From assembly GCA_050789255.1 (NCBI GenBank), contig JBOZRQ010000029.1, positions 1-64,000 of the forward strand: a DNA stretch of 64,000 nt, written 5' to 3'. The notes below the pieces were generated by a model that saw only the letters and a list, made by a program, of their open reading frames with translations, was not told the origin of the DNA and made no database searches. Position numbers and translations under genes: made by a program. Shown here one piece after another: positions 8,493-17,135 of this stretch. The stretch comes from JBOZRQ01 sp050789255. Its GTDB lineage: Bacteria > Bacillota > Sulfobacillia > Symbiobacteriales > Symbiobacteriaceae. Numbering within the stretch: the first letter of the stretch is position 1; every line of letters starts with the position of its first letter.

Positions 8493-8580
8493 GCATAGAA
8501 TAAGCTGATGGCGTTTTTCCACTAGATGGATTGCTGTCCCGTTTTGTACAATAAGGCTGTAACGAGAGGAGGACTCCACG

Positions 8581-9393
8581 GTGAAACCCAAGGTAACAGT
8601 CGGCCTTGCTCTGGGAGGCGGCTTTGCCCGAGGTGCAGCCCATATAGGCGTCCTCCAGGCCCTCACTGCGCACAAAATCCCGATCGATGTCGTAGCAGGC
8701 ACTTCCGCCGGGAGCCTGGTGGGCGCCATGTACTGCGCCGGGCTGGATCCCTGGCTGCTCGAACGTGCAGCCGAGCGTATGAACTGGCGGGCCCTGGTGA
8801 AGCTGAAACTCCGCCGCGACGGACTGCTTGATGCTGAAGGTCTGGAACGCTTCATGCTGGGGAACGTGGGCGACCTGCAGTTCTCCGACCTCAAGGTTCC
8901 CTTTACGGCCACAGCGACTGACCTGCTCACCGGCACCGAGGTCCTGCTCACCTCGGGGCGCCTTGCCACGGCCGTGCGCGCCAGTTGTGCATTCCCTGGA
9001 ATCTTTCTCCCCGTCCGGCTGGGCAAACACACCCTGGTCGATGGCGGCATTACGCACCCGGTACCCGCAGCAGTGGCCCGCCGCATGGGCGCCGACTTCG
9101 TCATCGCGGTGGAGCTAAGCCGCCCTGGCGCCGAGAACAAGGTGCCGCGGAACCTGTTACATATCATGCTCTACAGCCTCGCCATCGTGCAGCGCCCGCA
9201 AATCAACCTGGCCCTGCAGGAAGCCGACGTGGTGGTCCAGCCAGACCTGAGCAGCTTCAGTGTCGTCGAACTAGAACGGGTTGCAGACATCATCCGCACC
9301 GGGCGGGAAGCAGCGGAGGAGGCCATACCGCGCATCAAGGAAGCTCTTGCGCAGTATGCCGACCTGGCCAACACCCCGCCCGCCGCCGACTAG
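8581..9393 (+). CDS. patatin-like phospholipase (RssA/NTE family)
   Basis: 270-residue lipid acyl hydrolase of the patatin fold. It shows the oxyanion loop LALGGGFARGAAHIGVL (about 10-26), the nucleophile elbow GTSAG (41-45), and the catalytic-dyad aspartate in LVDGGITHPVP (about 151-161). No signal peptide or membrane helix, so cytoplasmic. GTG start at 8581 with GAGAGGAGG upstream. The next gene, a sigma-54 activator, begins 23 nt downstream, so both may be on one transcript. The substrate is unknown. Confidence 0.88.
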   Translation: MKPKVTVGLALGGGFARGAAHIGVLQALTAHKIPIDVVAGTSAGSLVGAMYCAGLDPWLLERAAERMNWRALVKLKLRRDGLLDAEGLERFMLGNVGDLQFSDLKVPFTATATDLLTGTEVLLTSGRLATAVRASCAFPGIFLPVRLGKHTLVDGGITHPVPAAVARRMGADFVIAVELSRPGAENKVPRNLLHIMLYSLAIVQRPQINLALQEADVVVQPDLSSFSVVELERVADIIRTGREAAEEAIPRIKEALAQYADLANTPPAAD

Positions 9394-9416
9394 TCGCAGC
9401 AAGGGAGGACCCTGCC

Positions 9417-10850
9417 ATGCAGCATTCGTCGATATTGCGGGCTCTCCTGACCAGCATTGGCGAGGGCATTCACGTGGTCGACCGGACGGGGGTCACGGTG
9501 CTCTACAACCCCCAGTCCGGCTACCACGACGGCCTGGAACCGGAAGAGGTCATAGGCAGGCACCTGCTTGAGGTCTTCCCGTCCCTCACGGAGAATACAA
9601 GCACGCTGCTGAAGGTCTTGACCACCGGCGAACCCATCCTCAATCAGCAGCAGAGCTTTACCACCTTCAAGGGGGACCGCATCACCACCATCAACTCTAC
9701 CTGGCCCATCTTTGAGGGGGCCGAGTTGGTGGGAGCCATTGAGGTCTCCACCGACGTTACTCGGGTGCGCGAACTCTCGGAGCAGGTGGTCGATCTACAG
9801 GCTGAACTGCTGCGCAAGCGGAAGCGGCGGGGCGCCGCCCGGAGCGAGGCACGCTTCACCATTGATGATCTGGTCGGCCACCACCCCGGGTTCATGGCTC
9901 TCAAGGAGCAGGGTCTCAGGGCAGCCCGGGGTACGGCGCCAGTGCTCATCTACGGCGAAACAGGCACAGGCAAGGAACTCCTGGTCCATGCCATTCATGA
10001 TGCCAGCCCACGCCGCGACGGCCCGTTTGTGGCCCAGAACTGCGCGGCTCTCCCGGAGGGTTTGCTGGAGGGCATTCTCTTTGGCACTACCAAGGGGAGC
10101 TTCACCGGCGCTGAAGACCGGCCGGGGCTCTTCGAACTGGCCGAGGGCGGGTCGCTCTACCTTGACGAGATCAACTCCATGAACCTCGACCTGCAAGCGA
10201 AGCTTTTGCGTGTGCTGCAAGATGCCCGGGTCCGCCGGGTTGGCGACTCCCGCGAGCGCCCAGTCGATGTCCGAGTCCTTGCCTCCACCAACGAAGACCC
10301 GCTGGAGGCTGTCCAGCAGCGACGACTCCGGCAAGACCTGTACTACCGCCTGAACGTGGTCTACCTGGAGTTGCCGTCGTTGCGCGACCGACGCTCCGAC
10401 ATTCCATTGCTCGCCGAGCACTTCATGCGCAAGCATCGGGGCGCCGTCGGAGCGCAGGTGACCGGACTGAGCCCAGCGGCCGCCCGGTTCTTCGAGGCAT
10501 ACGCATGGCCAGGCAACGTGCGGGAACTGGAGCACGCGATCAACGCCGGCCTGCATATGGCCCAGGGCGCCCTGATTCAGCTGGGCGACCTGCCGGCGCA
10601 CCTGCAGCGGGCGGCGGCTGCCCTTGGGCAGACTGAGCCTGACCCCCCCGCCATCGCCCCGGTGCGGACCACTGGTGAACTGCGGGGCGCCCTCGCCGCC
10701 GCCGAGCGGGAGGCGGTTTTGACCGCCCTGAACCAAACCGGCTGGAACCTGTCGCAAGCATGCCGTCTCCTGGGCATTCCTCGGCAGACATTGCAGTACC
10801 GTATGAAGATCCTGCAACTGAAACGTCCAGTTGAGGGGGCGGCAGAATGA
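9417..10850 (+). CDS. sigma-54-dependent transcriptional activator (PAS - AAA+ - Fis HTH)
   Basis: A bacterial enhancer-binding protein of 477 residues. A PAS sensor domain (about 1-125) contains GIHVVDRTGVTVLYNP; the AAA+ domain (about 145-385) has Walker A GETGTGKE (about 180-187), the sigma-54 contact loop GSFTGA (canonical GAFTGA with one change), Walker B LYLDEIN and the arginine-finger region; a Fis-type HTH ends the protein (about 430-470). Overall it resembles RocR-like regulators of amino-acid catabolism. ATG at 9417 after AAGGGAGG was chosen because the longer upstream reading frame lies over the patatin gene. It probably controls the sigma-54 promoter at 16059-16074; this is inference from proximity. 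Confidence 0.93.
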   Translation: MQHSSILRALLTSIGEGIHVVDRTGVTVLYNPQSGYHDGLEPEEVIGRHLLEVFPSLTENTSTLLKVLTTGEPILNQQQSFTTFKGDRITTINSTWPIFEGAELVGAIEVSTDVTRVRELSEQVVDLQAELLRKRKRRGAARSEARFTIDDLVGHHPGFMALKEQGLRAARGTAPVLIYGETGTGKELLVHAIHDASPRRDGPFVAQNCAALPEGLLEGILFGTTKGSFTGAEDRPGLFELAEGGSLYLDEINSMNLDLQAKLLRVLQDARVRRVGDSRERPVDVRVLASTNEDPLEAVQQRRLRQDLYYRLNVVYLELPSLRDRRSDIPLLAEHFMRKHRGAVGAQVTGLSPAAARFFEAYAWPGNVRELEHAINAGLHMAQGALIQLGDLPAHLQRAAAALGQTEPDPPAIAPVRTTGELRGALAAAEREAVLTALNQTGWNLSQACRLLGIPRQTLQYRMKILQLKRPVEGAAE

Positions 10851-11314
10851 AGGCAGCAGATTTGTTCCCGTTCCGGCACGAGGTGCGGGCCGGCACCTTG
10901 CAGGCGGTGCGCAACCTGTCGGAAGCGCACCTGGAGTGGAAGCCGCCCGGCGGCGTTCACACCATTATGGGGTGGCTACGCCACCTGGCTCAGAGCGAGG
11001 ACTGGTGGATTCAGGCCGGAGTCTTTGGCCGCCACGATTTCGTTCCCCGGCGTAAAGGTGAAACGGCCGACCTCCCGGCCGTGCTCCAGTACCTGGAGGA
11101 GACCCGCGCGACTACCGAGCGGCTGCTTGCAGAGTGGCCCGCTGAGAAACTGAGTGAGACCCGCCCAGTCCCGCCCGGTTTCCGGGGAGCCTACCGTGGC
11201 ACCGAGCTGCCCCTGCAGTGGATCCTGGGCAATCTCTACGACCACGAGCGGCATCATCGGGCTCAGATCTACCTGTACCTACGGCTGATGGGCATCGATC
11301 CTCCCGCATACTAA
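10847..11314 (+). CDS. DinB-like four-helix metalloprotein
   Basis: 155-residue member of the DinB/YfiT superfamily. Candidate metal-ligand histidines are in GWLRHLAQSED (about 43-53) and in DHERHHRAQIYLYLRLMG near the C-terminus, the usual DinB spacing. The ATG overlaps the TGA of the sigma-54 activator (ATGA), so it is co-translated with it. The family includes thiol-transferases and DNA-damage-induced proteins; no specific reaction can be assigned. Confidence 0.8.
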   Translation: MKAADLFPFRHEVRAGTLQAVRNLSEAHLEWKPPGGVHTIMGWLRHLAQSEDWWIQAGVFGRHDFVPRRKGETADLPAVLQYLEETRATTERLLAEWPAEKLSETRPVPPGFRGAYRGTELPLQWILGNLYDHERHHRAQIYLYLRLMGIDPPAY

Positions 11315-11331
11315 ACCCGACAACGAAGCAA

Positions 11332-11364
11332 GCCCGCGGATCATCTCCGCGGGCCGCCCTTTTT
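11332..11364 (+). terminator. terminator after the DinB-like gene
   Basis: GCCCGCGGA / TCCGCGGGC stem with a 5-nt loop, then CGCCCTTTTT. It overlaps the 3' end of the convergent methyltransferase gene. Confidence 0.7.
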
Positions 11365-12387
11365 CGCCGTCGCCGCCATGCGCTTGGCGTGTTTCTTGGT
11401 CGTGGTGGGTTCCGACTTCCGGGTCGGCACTTGCGGTCGCTTTTCGGTGGTGATTAGGGTGTAACCGCCTTCCTGCGCAACACGGCAGCCCCCGAAAACG
11501 GTCCGCACTTTCTCGATGTACCAGTCTGCCCGCTTGACCACCAGGTACAACTGCCCGCCCATCGCCAGATGTCGGTAGGCGCCCTCAATAAACGCCTTCC
11601 CGACAGCGAAGTCTGTATGGTAGGGCGGGTTGCTTGCGATGATATCGAACTCTCGGGCGCCGAGCTGCCGGAAGCCGTCGCTGGCGAGCACCTCGGCCCT
11701 GGGGGCGTTGGTAGCGGTCAGGCGCAGGGCCCGGGCGTTCACATCAACCGCCGTTACGCTGCAGCCCCAGGTCTCGCTGGCGATCTTGCTCACGATGCCA
11801 ATCCCGCAGCCCAGGTCCAGAAAGTGGGCGCCCTCCTTGGGCTCGATCCGGCCGAGCATGAACGCCGTGCCCTCATCCAGGCCTCGCGGGGAGAAAACGC
11901 CTGGGAGGGACTGGACCTGGTACGCCAGACCCTGGAACTGCGCCTGATAGACCGGCCAGTCCGGCCGGAAGCCACCGGGGCGGGGCCCACGGCCAATGAC
12001 GGCCTCGCCGTCCTCGACCACCTCATCGAACACCACAGCCACGTCTGCGGCTCGGGCGGTAGTGAGCACTACGCCGTCGGGCGCCAGCCGGATGGCCGCC
12101 TGGGCCACCATCTCGGCGGCGAGCGCCGGGTCGTATTCCCGGGCGTCGAAGACCACGGTGCCGAAAGGACCGGCAGGCAGCATGTCCGAGTGGATCACGG
12201 AGGTGACGCCCGCAGCTCGGGCAGCCTCGCAAGCGGTCAGGTCAACATGTACATAGGTGCAGCCCGCAACCTCGGCGACGGCGCCCTGGTAGCTACCGAC
12301 ATCGAGCGTGGGACCGGGGGCGCTGTGCTCCAACAGCCCGAGGAGGGCACGGGTGGAGCGAGGCATTGTCTCTGTGTTCATGAACAA
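11341..12387 (-). CDS. class I SAM-dependent methyltransferase, RsmC/RlmG-like
   Basis: 348 residues with the two-domain layout of RsmC/RlmG: a degenerate N-terminal Rossmann domain (about 1-160) and an active C-terminal domain (about 170-315). The latter has the SAM loop FLDLGCGIGIVSKIA and the N6-adenine/guanine-type catalytic motif NPPYH. These enzymes usually methylate N2 of a guanine in rRNA. A lysine/arginine-rich tail (about 315-348, KKHAKRMAATAKKGGPRR) may bind RNA. ATG start with GGGAGGATTTG upstream. Exact rRNA target is not determinable here. Confidence 0.8.
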   Translation of the reverse strand: MFMNTETMPRSTRALLGLLEHSAPGPTLDVGSYQGAVAEVAGCTYVHVDLTACEAARAAGVTSVIHSDMLPAGPFGTVVFDAREYDPALAAEMVAQAAIRLAPDGVVLTTARAADVAVVFDEVVEDGEAVIGRGPRPGGFRPDWPVYQAQFQGLAYQVQSLPGVFSPRGLDEGTAFMLGRIEPKEGAHFLDLGCGIGIVSKIASETWGCSVTAVDVNARALRLTATNAPRAEVLASDGFRQLGAREFDIIASNPPYHTDFAVGKAFIEGAYRHLAMGGQLYLVVKRADWYIEKVRTVFGGCRVAQEGGYTLITTEKRPQVPTRKSEPTTTKKHAKRMAATAKKGGPRR

Positions 12388-12553
12388 ATCCTCCCTAGGT
12401 CATACCCTTACACGCAGGGGTTGACCGGACCACTGTGGAACCAGCGTGGTATAGACCAGTATACGCAGCGCCGAAGCAAGATCCTAATCTCTATCATAAC
12501 CGAGAAATGGGAGAACCCTAAACCAGCACTTGCGTGGTGAAGGAGTGGATCGC

Positions 12554-14317
12554 TTGCCCCGGTTCAAGCGTATGGCCTCGGTTCTTTTGCTTATGCTGTT
12601 AGCCGCCTGCACCAAACCTGCCCCGCCGCCCTCTCCGAACCCCCCCGAAGTTACAAAGCCCGCCGAACCGGCTGGACCCCAGCCACCCAAAGGGTTTGAC
12701 CAATGGCTCCAGTACATGACGGCTGAGGAGAAGGTTGGTCAACTGCTCTGGTTCGGCCTTCCCGGAACCACGCCGAGCCCGGAGGCCCAGGAGTTGATCG
12801 CCCAGGGGAAGGCGGGTGGCTTCATCTTCTTCGGGCGGCAGGGCACGGACCCTTCCGTCCTGCGTCACCTGATCGACGAGCTTCAGAAGCTGGCCAGTAG
12901 TCGCGGCCGCTTCACGCCCGGCCTAATCATCTCGGTGGATCAGGAGGGCGGCCGTGTTCAGCGGTTCTTGGAGCAAGGTTTCACCCCCTGGCCCGGCGCC
13001 ATGGCCATTGGGGCAACCGGGTCGGAGGCGTATGCGGAACAGGTAGCCCGCGCTATGGCACAGGAGCTCCGACAGATTGGGATAAACCTGAACCTCGCCC
13101 CGGATGCAGATGTGAACAACAATCCCGCTAACCCGGTTATCGGCGTGCGCTCCTTCGGTGAGGACCCGCGGATGGTGTCCCGACTGGTGGCTGCCTCGGT
13201 GAGGGGGTTCCGAGCTGGCGGTGTGGCGGCGACGGCGAAGCATTTTCCAGGCCATGGCGACACCAGCGTCGACAGCCATCTGGCGTTGCCGGTGGTCGGA
13301 CACCCCATAGAACGACTGGAGAAGGTGGAGTTGCCCCCCTTCCGGGCGGCCATTGAGGCCGAGGTGGACGCCATCCTGGCGGCTCATGTGATCTTTTCGG
13401 CTGTCGCCACCGACGGGCTCCCGGCCACGCTCTCGCCCAAAGTGCTTCAGGGTCTGCTCAAGGAGCAACTGGGCTTCAAGGGACTGGTTATAACGGACGC
13501 CATCGACACCATGAAAGCGATCACCGACAACTACGGCGTTGAAAAGGCGATCGTTATGGCTGTTCAAGCCGGAGCAGACGCTCTTCTAGTCACCGAGTCC
13601 TTCGGGCGCCACAGCGAGCTACACGGCATCTTGCTCAAGGCCGTCCAGAACGGCGAGATTCCTCAGGCCCGCCTGGACGACGCCGTGCGCCGCAACCTCG
13701 AGCTCAAGGCCCGCCTGGGCCTCCTGCCGGGGACCAAACCATCCCTGCCTGCTCGGACTGCGGAGGCGCAGCCTAGCCAGCTCGCCGCCAAAGTCGGAGC
13801 GGACGCGCTCACCCTGGTGCGAAACAAGCATCTCCCGTTAAAGCTCACAACCGACCAGATGATCCTCGCTATCGGTCCGGGTTACGCAGCGAAGGTTACA
13901 GGCACCGAAGGGGTGCTCACCGCCCTGGGCGCCGGCCTTAAGGCCCAGCACCAGAACGTCCAGGAGGTCACGCTGGGCTACACCCCCGGCGCCGAGAGCC
14001 TCGCTGCGGCTCGGGCGTTGGCGGCCAAGGCCTCGGTCATCGTCTACGCCGTCTTCAACGGGCACAACTCCCCCGAGCATCAGGCCTTCCTGAAGGAGCT
14101 AATCGCTTCGGGCAAGCCAGTCATTGTGGTTGGCATGGGTGAGCCATACGAGTTGACCGCCCTGCCCCAGATCCAGACCTACATTGCCGCCTACGGCTAC
14201 CAGACGCCCAACCTGCAAGGGGTCGGCGCCCTGACCTTCGGCAAGGCGCCGGCAAAGGGAAAGCTGCCCGTTCGCATTCCCGGCCTCTACCCGCTCGGCC
14301 ACGGCCTGTCGCTCTAA
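12554..14317 (+). CDS. glycoside hydrolase family 3 lipoprotein (NagZ-type beta-N-acetylhexosaminidase)
   Basis: 587 residues from TTG at 12554, chosen because GAAGGAG at 12539-12545 is well spaced and it gives a clean lipoprotein signal: basic start, hydrophobic MASVLLLMLLAAC with lipobox LAAC. After a proline-rich linker comes a GH3 domain (about 55-400). It contains SVDQEGG, the NagZ signature KHFPGHGDTSVDSH (about 228-241) with its Asp-His acid/base pair, and nucleophile Asp in ITDAIDTMKA (about 313). A C-terminal GH3 accessory domain follows. It likely removes N-acetylglucosamine from cell-wall muropeptides outside the membrane. A paralogue starts 19 nt downstream. Confidence 0.9.
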   Translation: MPRFKRMASVLLLMLLAACTKPAPPPSPNPPEVTKPAEPAGPQPPKGFDQWLQYMTAEEKVGQLLWFGLPGTTPSPEAQELIAQGKAGGFIFFGRQGTDPSVLRHLIDELQKLASSRGRFTPGLIISVDQEGGRVQRFLEQGFTPWPGAMAIGATGSEAYAEQVARAMAQELRQIGINLNLAPDADVNNNPANPVIGVRSFGEDPRMVSRLVAASVRGFRAGGVAATAKHFPGHGDTSVDSHLALPVVGHPIERLEKVELPPFRAAIEAEVDAILAAHVIFSAVATDGLPATLSPKVLQGLLKEQLGFKGLVITDAIDTMKAITDNYGVEKAIVMAVQAGADALLVTESFGRHSELHGILLKAVQNGEIPQARLDDAVRRNLELKARLGLLPGTKPSLPARTAEAQPSQLAAKVGADALTLVRNKHLPLKLTTDQMILAIGPGYAAKVTGTEGVLTALGAGLKAQHQNVQEVTLGYTPGAESLAAARALAAKASVIVYAVFNGHNSPEHQAFLKELIASGKPVIVVGMGEPYELTALPQIQTYIAAYGYQTPNLQGVGALTFGKAPAKGKLPVRIPGLYPLGHGLSL

Positions 14318-14336
14318 GCCCTGGAGGGATGCTGCA

Positions 14337-15920
14337 GTGAAAGACGCACGCACCATCGTTCAGTCCATGACCCTCGAAGAGAAAGTGGCGCAGATGTTCG
14401 TGGTGGGCTTCAACGCTACTGAGCTGCCAGACCGCTATGCTCAGCTCATCACCGATCGGTCTGTGGGTTCCCTGATTCTCTTCACCCGCAACATCAAGAA
14501 CCCTGACCAGGTGCGAGCGTTGACGAGTGCAGCACAGGCGGCGGCCCGCCAGAGCCGGCTTGGTCTGCCCCTCGCCATCTCCATCGACCAGGAAGGCGGC
14601 ACCGTGGTCCGTATGGCCGAGTCGGACGGCTTCACGCACCCGCCGGGCAACATGGCGCTTGGCGCCGCCGATGATGAGACGCTCACCTATGGCTCTGCCA
14701 GGGTCGCCGCTGCCGAGCTGCGGGCCATCGGGGTGAACTGGAACTACGCCCCTGTCCTCGACGTAAATAACAACGGCCTGAACCCGGTCATCGGCGTGCG
14801 GTCTTACGGCTCCTCGCCGGATCTGGTCACGCGGCATGGCTTGGCGGCAGTCCGAGGCTACCAGGCCGGCGGGGTGGCGCCCTGCGGCAAGCACTTCCCG
14901 GGCCACGGTGACACGACCGTCGACTCGCACCTGGCACTCCCCGTGATCCCGCACAGTCGTGAGCGGCTGGAGGCCGTGGAGTTTGCCCCGTTCCGGGCCG
15001 CGGTGAAAGCCGGCATTGACTCGATTATGACAGCCCACGTCTTCTTCCCGGCGCTGGAGCCGAACCCGGGCCTGCCCGCCACCCTCTCGCACAACGTGCT
15101 GACCGGCCTCCTCCGACAGGAGATGGGCTTTGACGGCGTCATTTGCACCGACTGCCTGGAGATGAAGGCGATCGCCGACAACTACACGCCCGAGCAGACC
15201 GTGCTGATGGCTGTGGAGGCCGGCGCCGATGCCCTGCTGGTCAGCCACGCCTACGAGAAGCAGGTGGCCATGCTCGATGCGCTCGTGGAAGCCGTCAGAT
15301 CCGGCCGCATCAGCGGGGAGCGGGTCGCCGAGAGCGCTTACCGGATGGTGCGGATGAAGCTTGCCCGTAACATGCAAGTTGACCCTGACGGTGCGACTGG
15401 CACCCCTGAGCACCTCGCTGTTGCCCGTGCAGTGGCCCGCAAAGCGGTCACAGTTGCCTGGGGCGCCGACCAGCTGCCTCTGAAGGGCAAGGTCACGCTC
15501 GTGTTGCCCCGGGTAATTTGGTTCGCCCAGGTCGAGGATTCCCGCACGGTGCTTAGCACCCTGCTGTCCACCCTGTCCGAGGCGGGCCTGGAGGTGGAGG
15601 CAATTGACTGCCCCATCAGCATGGACGGGCAGGACGCCTCCGAGCTGGCCCGCCAGGTCGGTCCCGGCGGCACTGTGGTGTTCGGCGCCGTGGGCACCGG
15701 CCGCAATCCGCTCCAGGCCGAGTTCGCAGCCCAGCTGGCCGAAGAGGGCTGCCGGGTCATCGTCGTCGCTCGGCGCATGCCCTATGACCTCAAGTACTAC
15801 CCGGCCGCCGTCGCTGGCATTGCCGCCTACGATGACTCCCCCGCCATGCAGCAGGCGGTCGGTGAGCTGCTCACCGGGCGCCTCGCCCCCACCGGCCGTC
15901 TTCCTGTCGAGTTGTCCTGA
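14337..15920 (+). CDS. glycoside hydrolase family 3 (NagZ-type), cytoplasmic paralogue
   Basis: 527 residues, paralogous to the preceding lipoprotein over its whole catalytic domain: SIDQEGG, KHFPGHGDTTVDSH (about 185-198) and nucleophile Asp in CTDCLEMKA (about 271). No signal peptide or lipobox, so it should act in the cytoplasm. The GTG start follows CTGGAGGG. The pair suggests outside and inside steps of N-acetylglucosamine release during wall turnover, as in muropeptide recycling; that division of labour is inferred. Confidence 0.88.
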   Translation: MKDARTIVQSMTLEEKVAQMFVVGFNATELPDRYAQLITDRSVGSLILFTRNIKNPDQVRALTSAAQAAARQSRLGLPLAISIDQEGGTVVRMAESDGFTHPPGNMALGAADDETLTYGSARVAAAELRAIGVNWNYAPVLDVNNNGLNPVIGVRSYGSSPDLVTRHGLAAVRGYQAGGVAPCGKHFPGHGDTTVDSHLALPVIPHSRERLEAVEFAPFRAAVKAGIDSIMTAHVFFPALEPNPGLPATLSHNVLTGLLRQEMGFDGVICTDCLEMKAIADNYTPEQTVLMAVEAGADALLVSHAYEKQVAMLDALVEAVRSGRISGERVAESAYRMVRMKLARNMQVDPDGATGTPEHLAVARAVARKAVTVAWGADQLPLKGKVTLVLPRVIWFAQVEDSRTVLSTLLSTLSEAGLEVEAIDCPISMDGQDASELARQVGPGGTVVFGAVGTGRNPLQAEFAAQLAEEGCRVIVVARRMPYDLKYYPAAVAGIAAYDDSPAMQQAVGELLTGRLAPTGRLPVELS

Positions 15921-15928
15921 TGCCTCCG

Positions 15929-15960
15929 CCCGGTGCCGCTCTGGCACCGGGTTCTCTTCT
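15929..15960 (+). terminator. terminator of the GH3 operon
   Basis: CCCGGTGCC / GGCACCGGG stem with GCTCT loop followed by TTCTCTTCT. It separates the GH3 genes from the sigma-54-controlled lysine operon. Confidence 0.8.
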
Positions 15961-16025
15961 GCCCAAAATTGGGCACAACCCGGGACTCCCAGCCTACCCA
16001 ACCTCTGGAAGTGCCCAAATTTCGG
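15960..16025 (+). promoter_or_regulatory. paired inverted repeats, candidate enhancer (UAS) for the sigma-54 activator
   Basis: TGCCCAA-AA-TTGGGCA is perfect at 15960-15975. A second copy, TGCCCAA-AT-TTCGGCG, with 5 of 7 right-arm positions matching, starts at 16012. The starts are 52 bp apart, about five helical turns, and lie 34-100 bp upstream of the sigma-54 promoter. This is the expected arrangement for an enhancer-binding protein. Confidence 0.7.
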
Positions 16026-16058
16026 CGGCTTCCGCTCGCAACAGCCCTGCACAGCCGT

Positions 16059-16074
16059 TGGCATGTAGCTTGCA
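16059..16074 (+). promoter_or_regulatory. sigma-54 (RpoN) promoter of the lysine-degradation operon
   Basis: TGGCATG-N4-TTGCA with GG (16060-16061) and GC (16072-16073) exactly 10 bp apart, the defining -24/-12 spacing. It lies 37 bp upstream of the kdd start. No sigma-70 type promoter of comparable quality was seen in this gap. Confidence 0.85.
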
Positions 16075-16110
16075 ATGTTTGTATAAGCAAGACAACTGGA
16101 GGTGTGGCCC

Positions 16111-17127
16111 GTGGCGAGCGGCAGCCCCTACGGCATCCATCGCGTCCTTGAGCCCCGTGGGGTCCTGCCCCAACCGGCGTGGCGGATCGACAACAGCCCG
16201 GCAATTTGCGACAACGAGATCCTCATCGACGTCGAAACGCTCAACGTTGACTCCGCCAGCTTCCATCAGATCAGCGAGAGTGTGGGCGGCGACCCGGCCC
16301 GCATCGCGGAGGCGATTCAGGAGATTGTCGCCCAGCGAGGCAAGCTCCACAACCCAGTCACCGGCTCCGGCGGGATGCTGATCGGCACCGTCAGGCAGAT
16401 CGGCTCGGCGCTCAGCCCATCCGACCTCAAGCCTGGGGACCGCATCGCAACCCTCGTCAGCTTGAGCCTCACCCCGCTGCACATCGAGACGATCAAAGCG
16501 GTCCGCCCCGAATCCGATCAGCTCGATATTACCGGAACAGCGATCCTGTTCGAGACCGGCATTTACGCCAAGCTGCCGAGCGATATACCCGACACACTGG
16601 CCCTCGCCGTGCTGGATGTGTGCGGCGCCCCGGCTCAGACTGCCCGCCTCACCAAGCCCGGCTCCACCGTCCTAATTCTCGGGGGCGGCGGGAAGAGCGG
16701 CCTGCTCTGCAGCTATGCAGCCAAACGGGCCGGTGCCAAGCGAGTCATCGCCTTTGATTACAGTGAAGCCAGTCTGGAACGAGCCCGACGGCTGGGCGCC
16801 GCCGATGAGATCATCCAGGGCGACGCCCGCAACGCCCTGGCCGTCTTGGAGGCCGTCGGTGAGAGAGCAGATTTGACCCTGTCCTGCGTCAACGTGCCAG
16901 GGGCCGAGCTCTCGGCGATTCTAGCCACCAAGCCCACAGGCATGGTCTATTTCTTCAGCATGAGCACCTCCTTCACAGCGGCGGCCCTGGGCGCCGAGGG
17001 GGTGGGAAGTCCCGTCGACATGCTGGTCGGCAACGGGTACTACCCCGGTCACGCCGACTTGGCCCTGCAGCTTCTGAGGGAGAGTCAGACGCTGCGGTCC
17101 CTCTTTGAAGAACTTTACGGGAGGTAG
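16111..17127 (+). CDS. kdd: L-erythro-3,5-diaminohexanoate dehydrogenase
   Basis: Oxidatively deaminates 3,5-diaminohexanoate to 3-keto-5-aminohexanoate with NAD+, third step of lysine fermentation. The 338-residue protein has the Kdd opening SPYGIHRVLEPRGVLPQ and a Rossmann NAD site LILGGGGKSGLLCSYAAKRA (about 188-207). GTG at 16111 is preferred to GTG at 16102, because TGGAGG (16097-16102) is then 8 nt away. It is first in the kdd-kamA-kamB-kamD-kamE operon, directly under the sigma-54 promoter. Confidence 0.93.
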   Translation: MASGSPYGIHRVLEPRGVLPQPAWRIDNSPAICDNEILIDVETLNVDSASFHQISESVGGDPARIAEAIQEIVAQRGKLHNPVTGSGGMLIGTVRQIGSALSPSDLKPGDRIATLVSLSLTPLHIETIKAVRPESDQLDITGTAILFETGIYAKLPSDIPDTLALAVLDVCGAPAQTARLTKPGSTVLILGGGGKSGLLCSYAAKRAGAKRVIAFDYSEASLERARRLGAADEIIQGDARNALAVLEAVGERADLTLSCVNVPGAELSAILATKPTGMVYFFSMSTSFTAAALGAEGVGSPVDMLVGNGYYPGHADLALQLLRESQTLRSLFEELYGR

Positions 17128-17135
17128 GGAGACCG

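Noticed and set aside
8985..9416. Longer N-terminus for the sigma-54 activator
   Set aside because: That part lies over the patatin gene in another frame, is Arg/Gly/His-rich, and a good ribosome site precedes ATG 9417.
15921..16110. Lysine or cobalamin riboswitch before the kam operon
   Set aside because: The 190-bp gap holds a terminator, inverted repeats and a sigma-54 promoter, leaving only about 25 nt of leader and no riboswitch elements.
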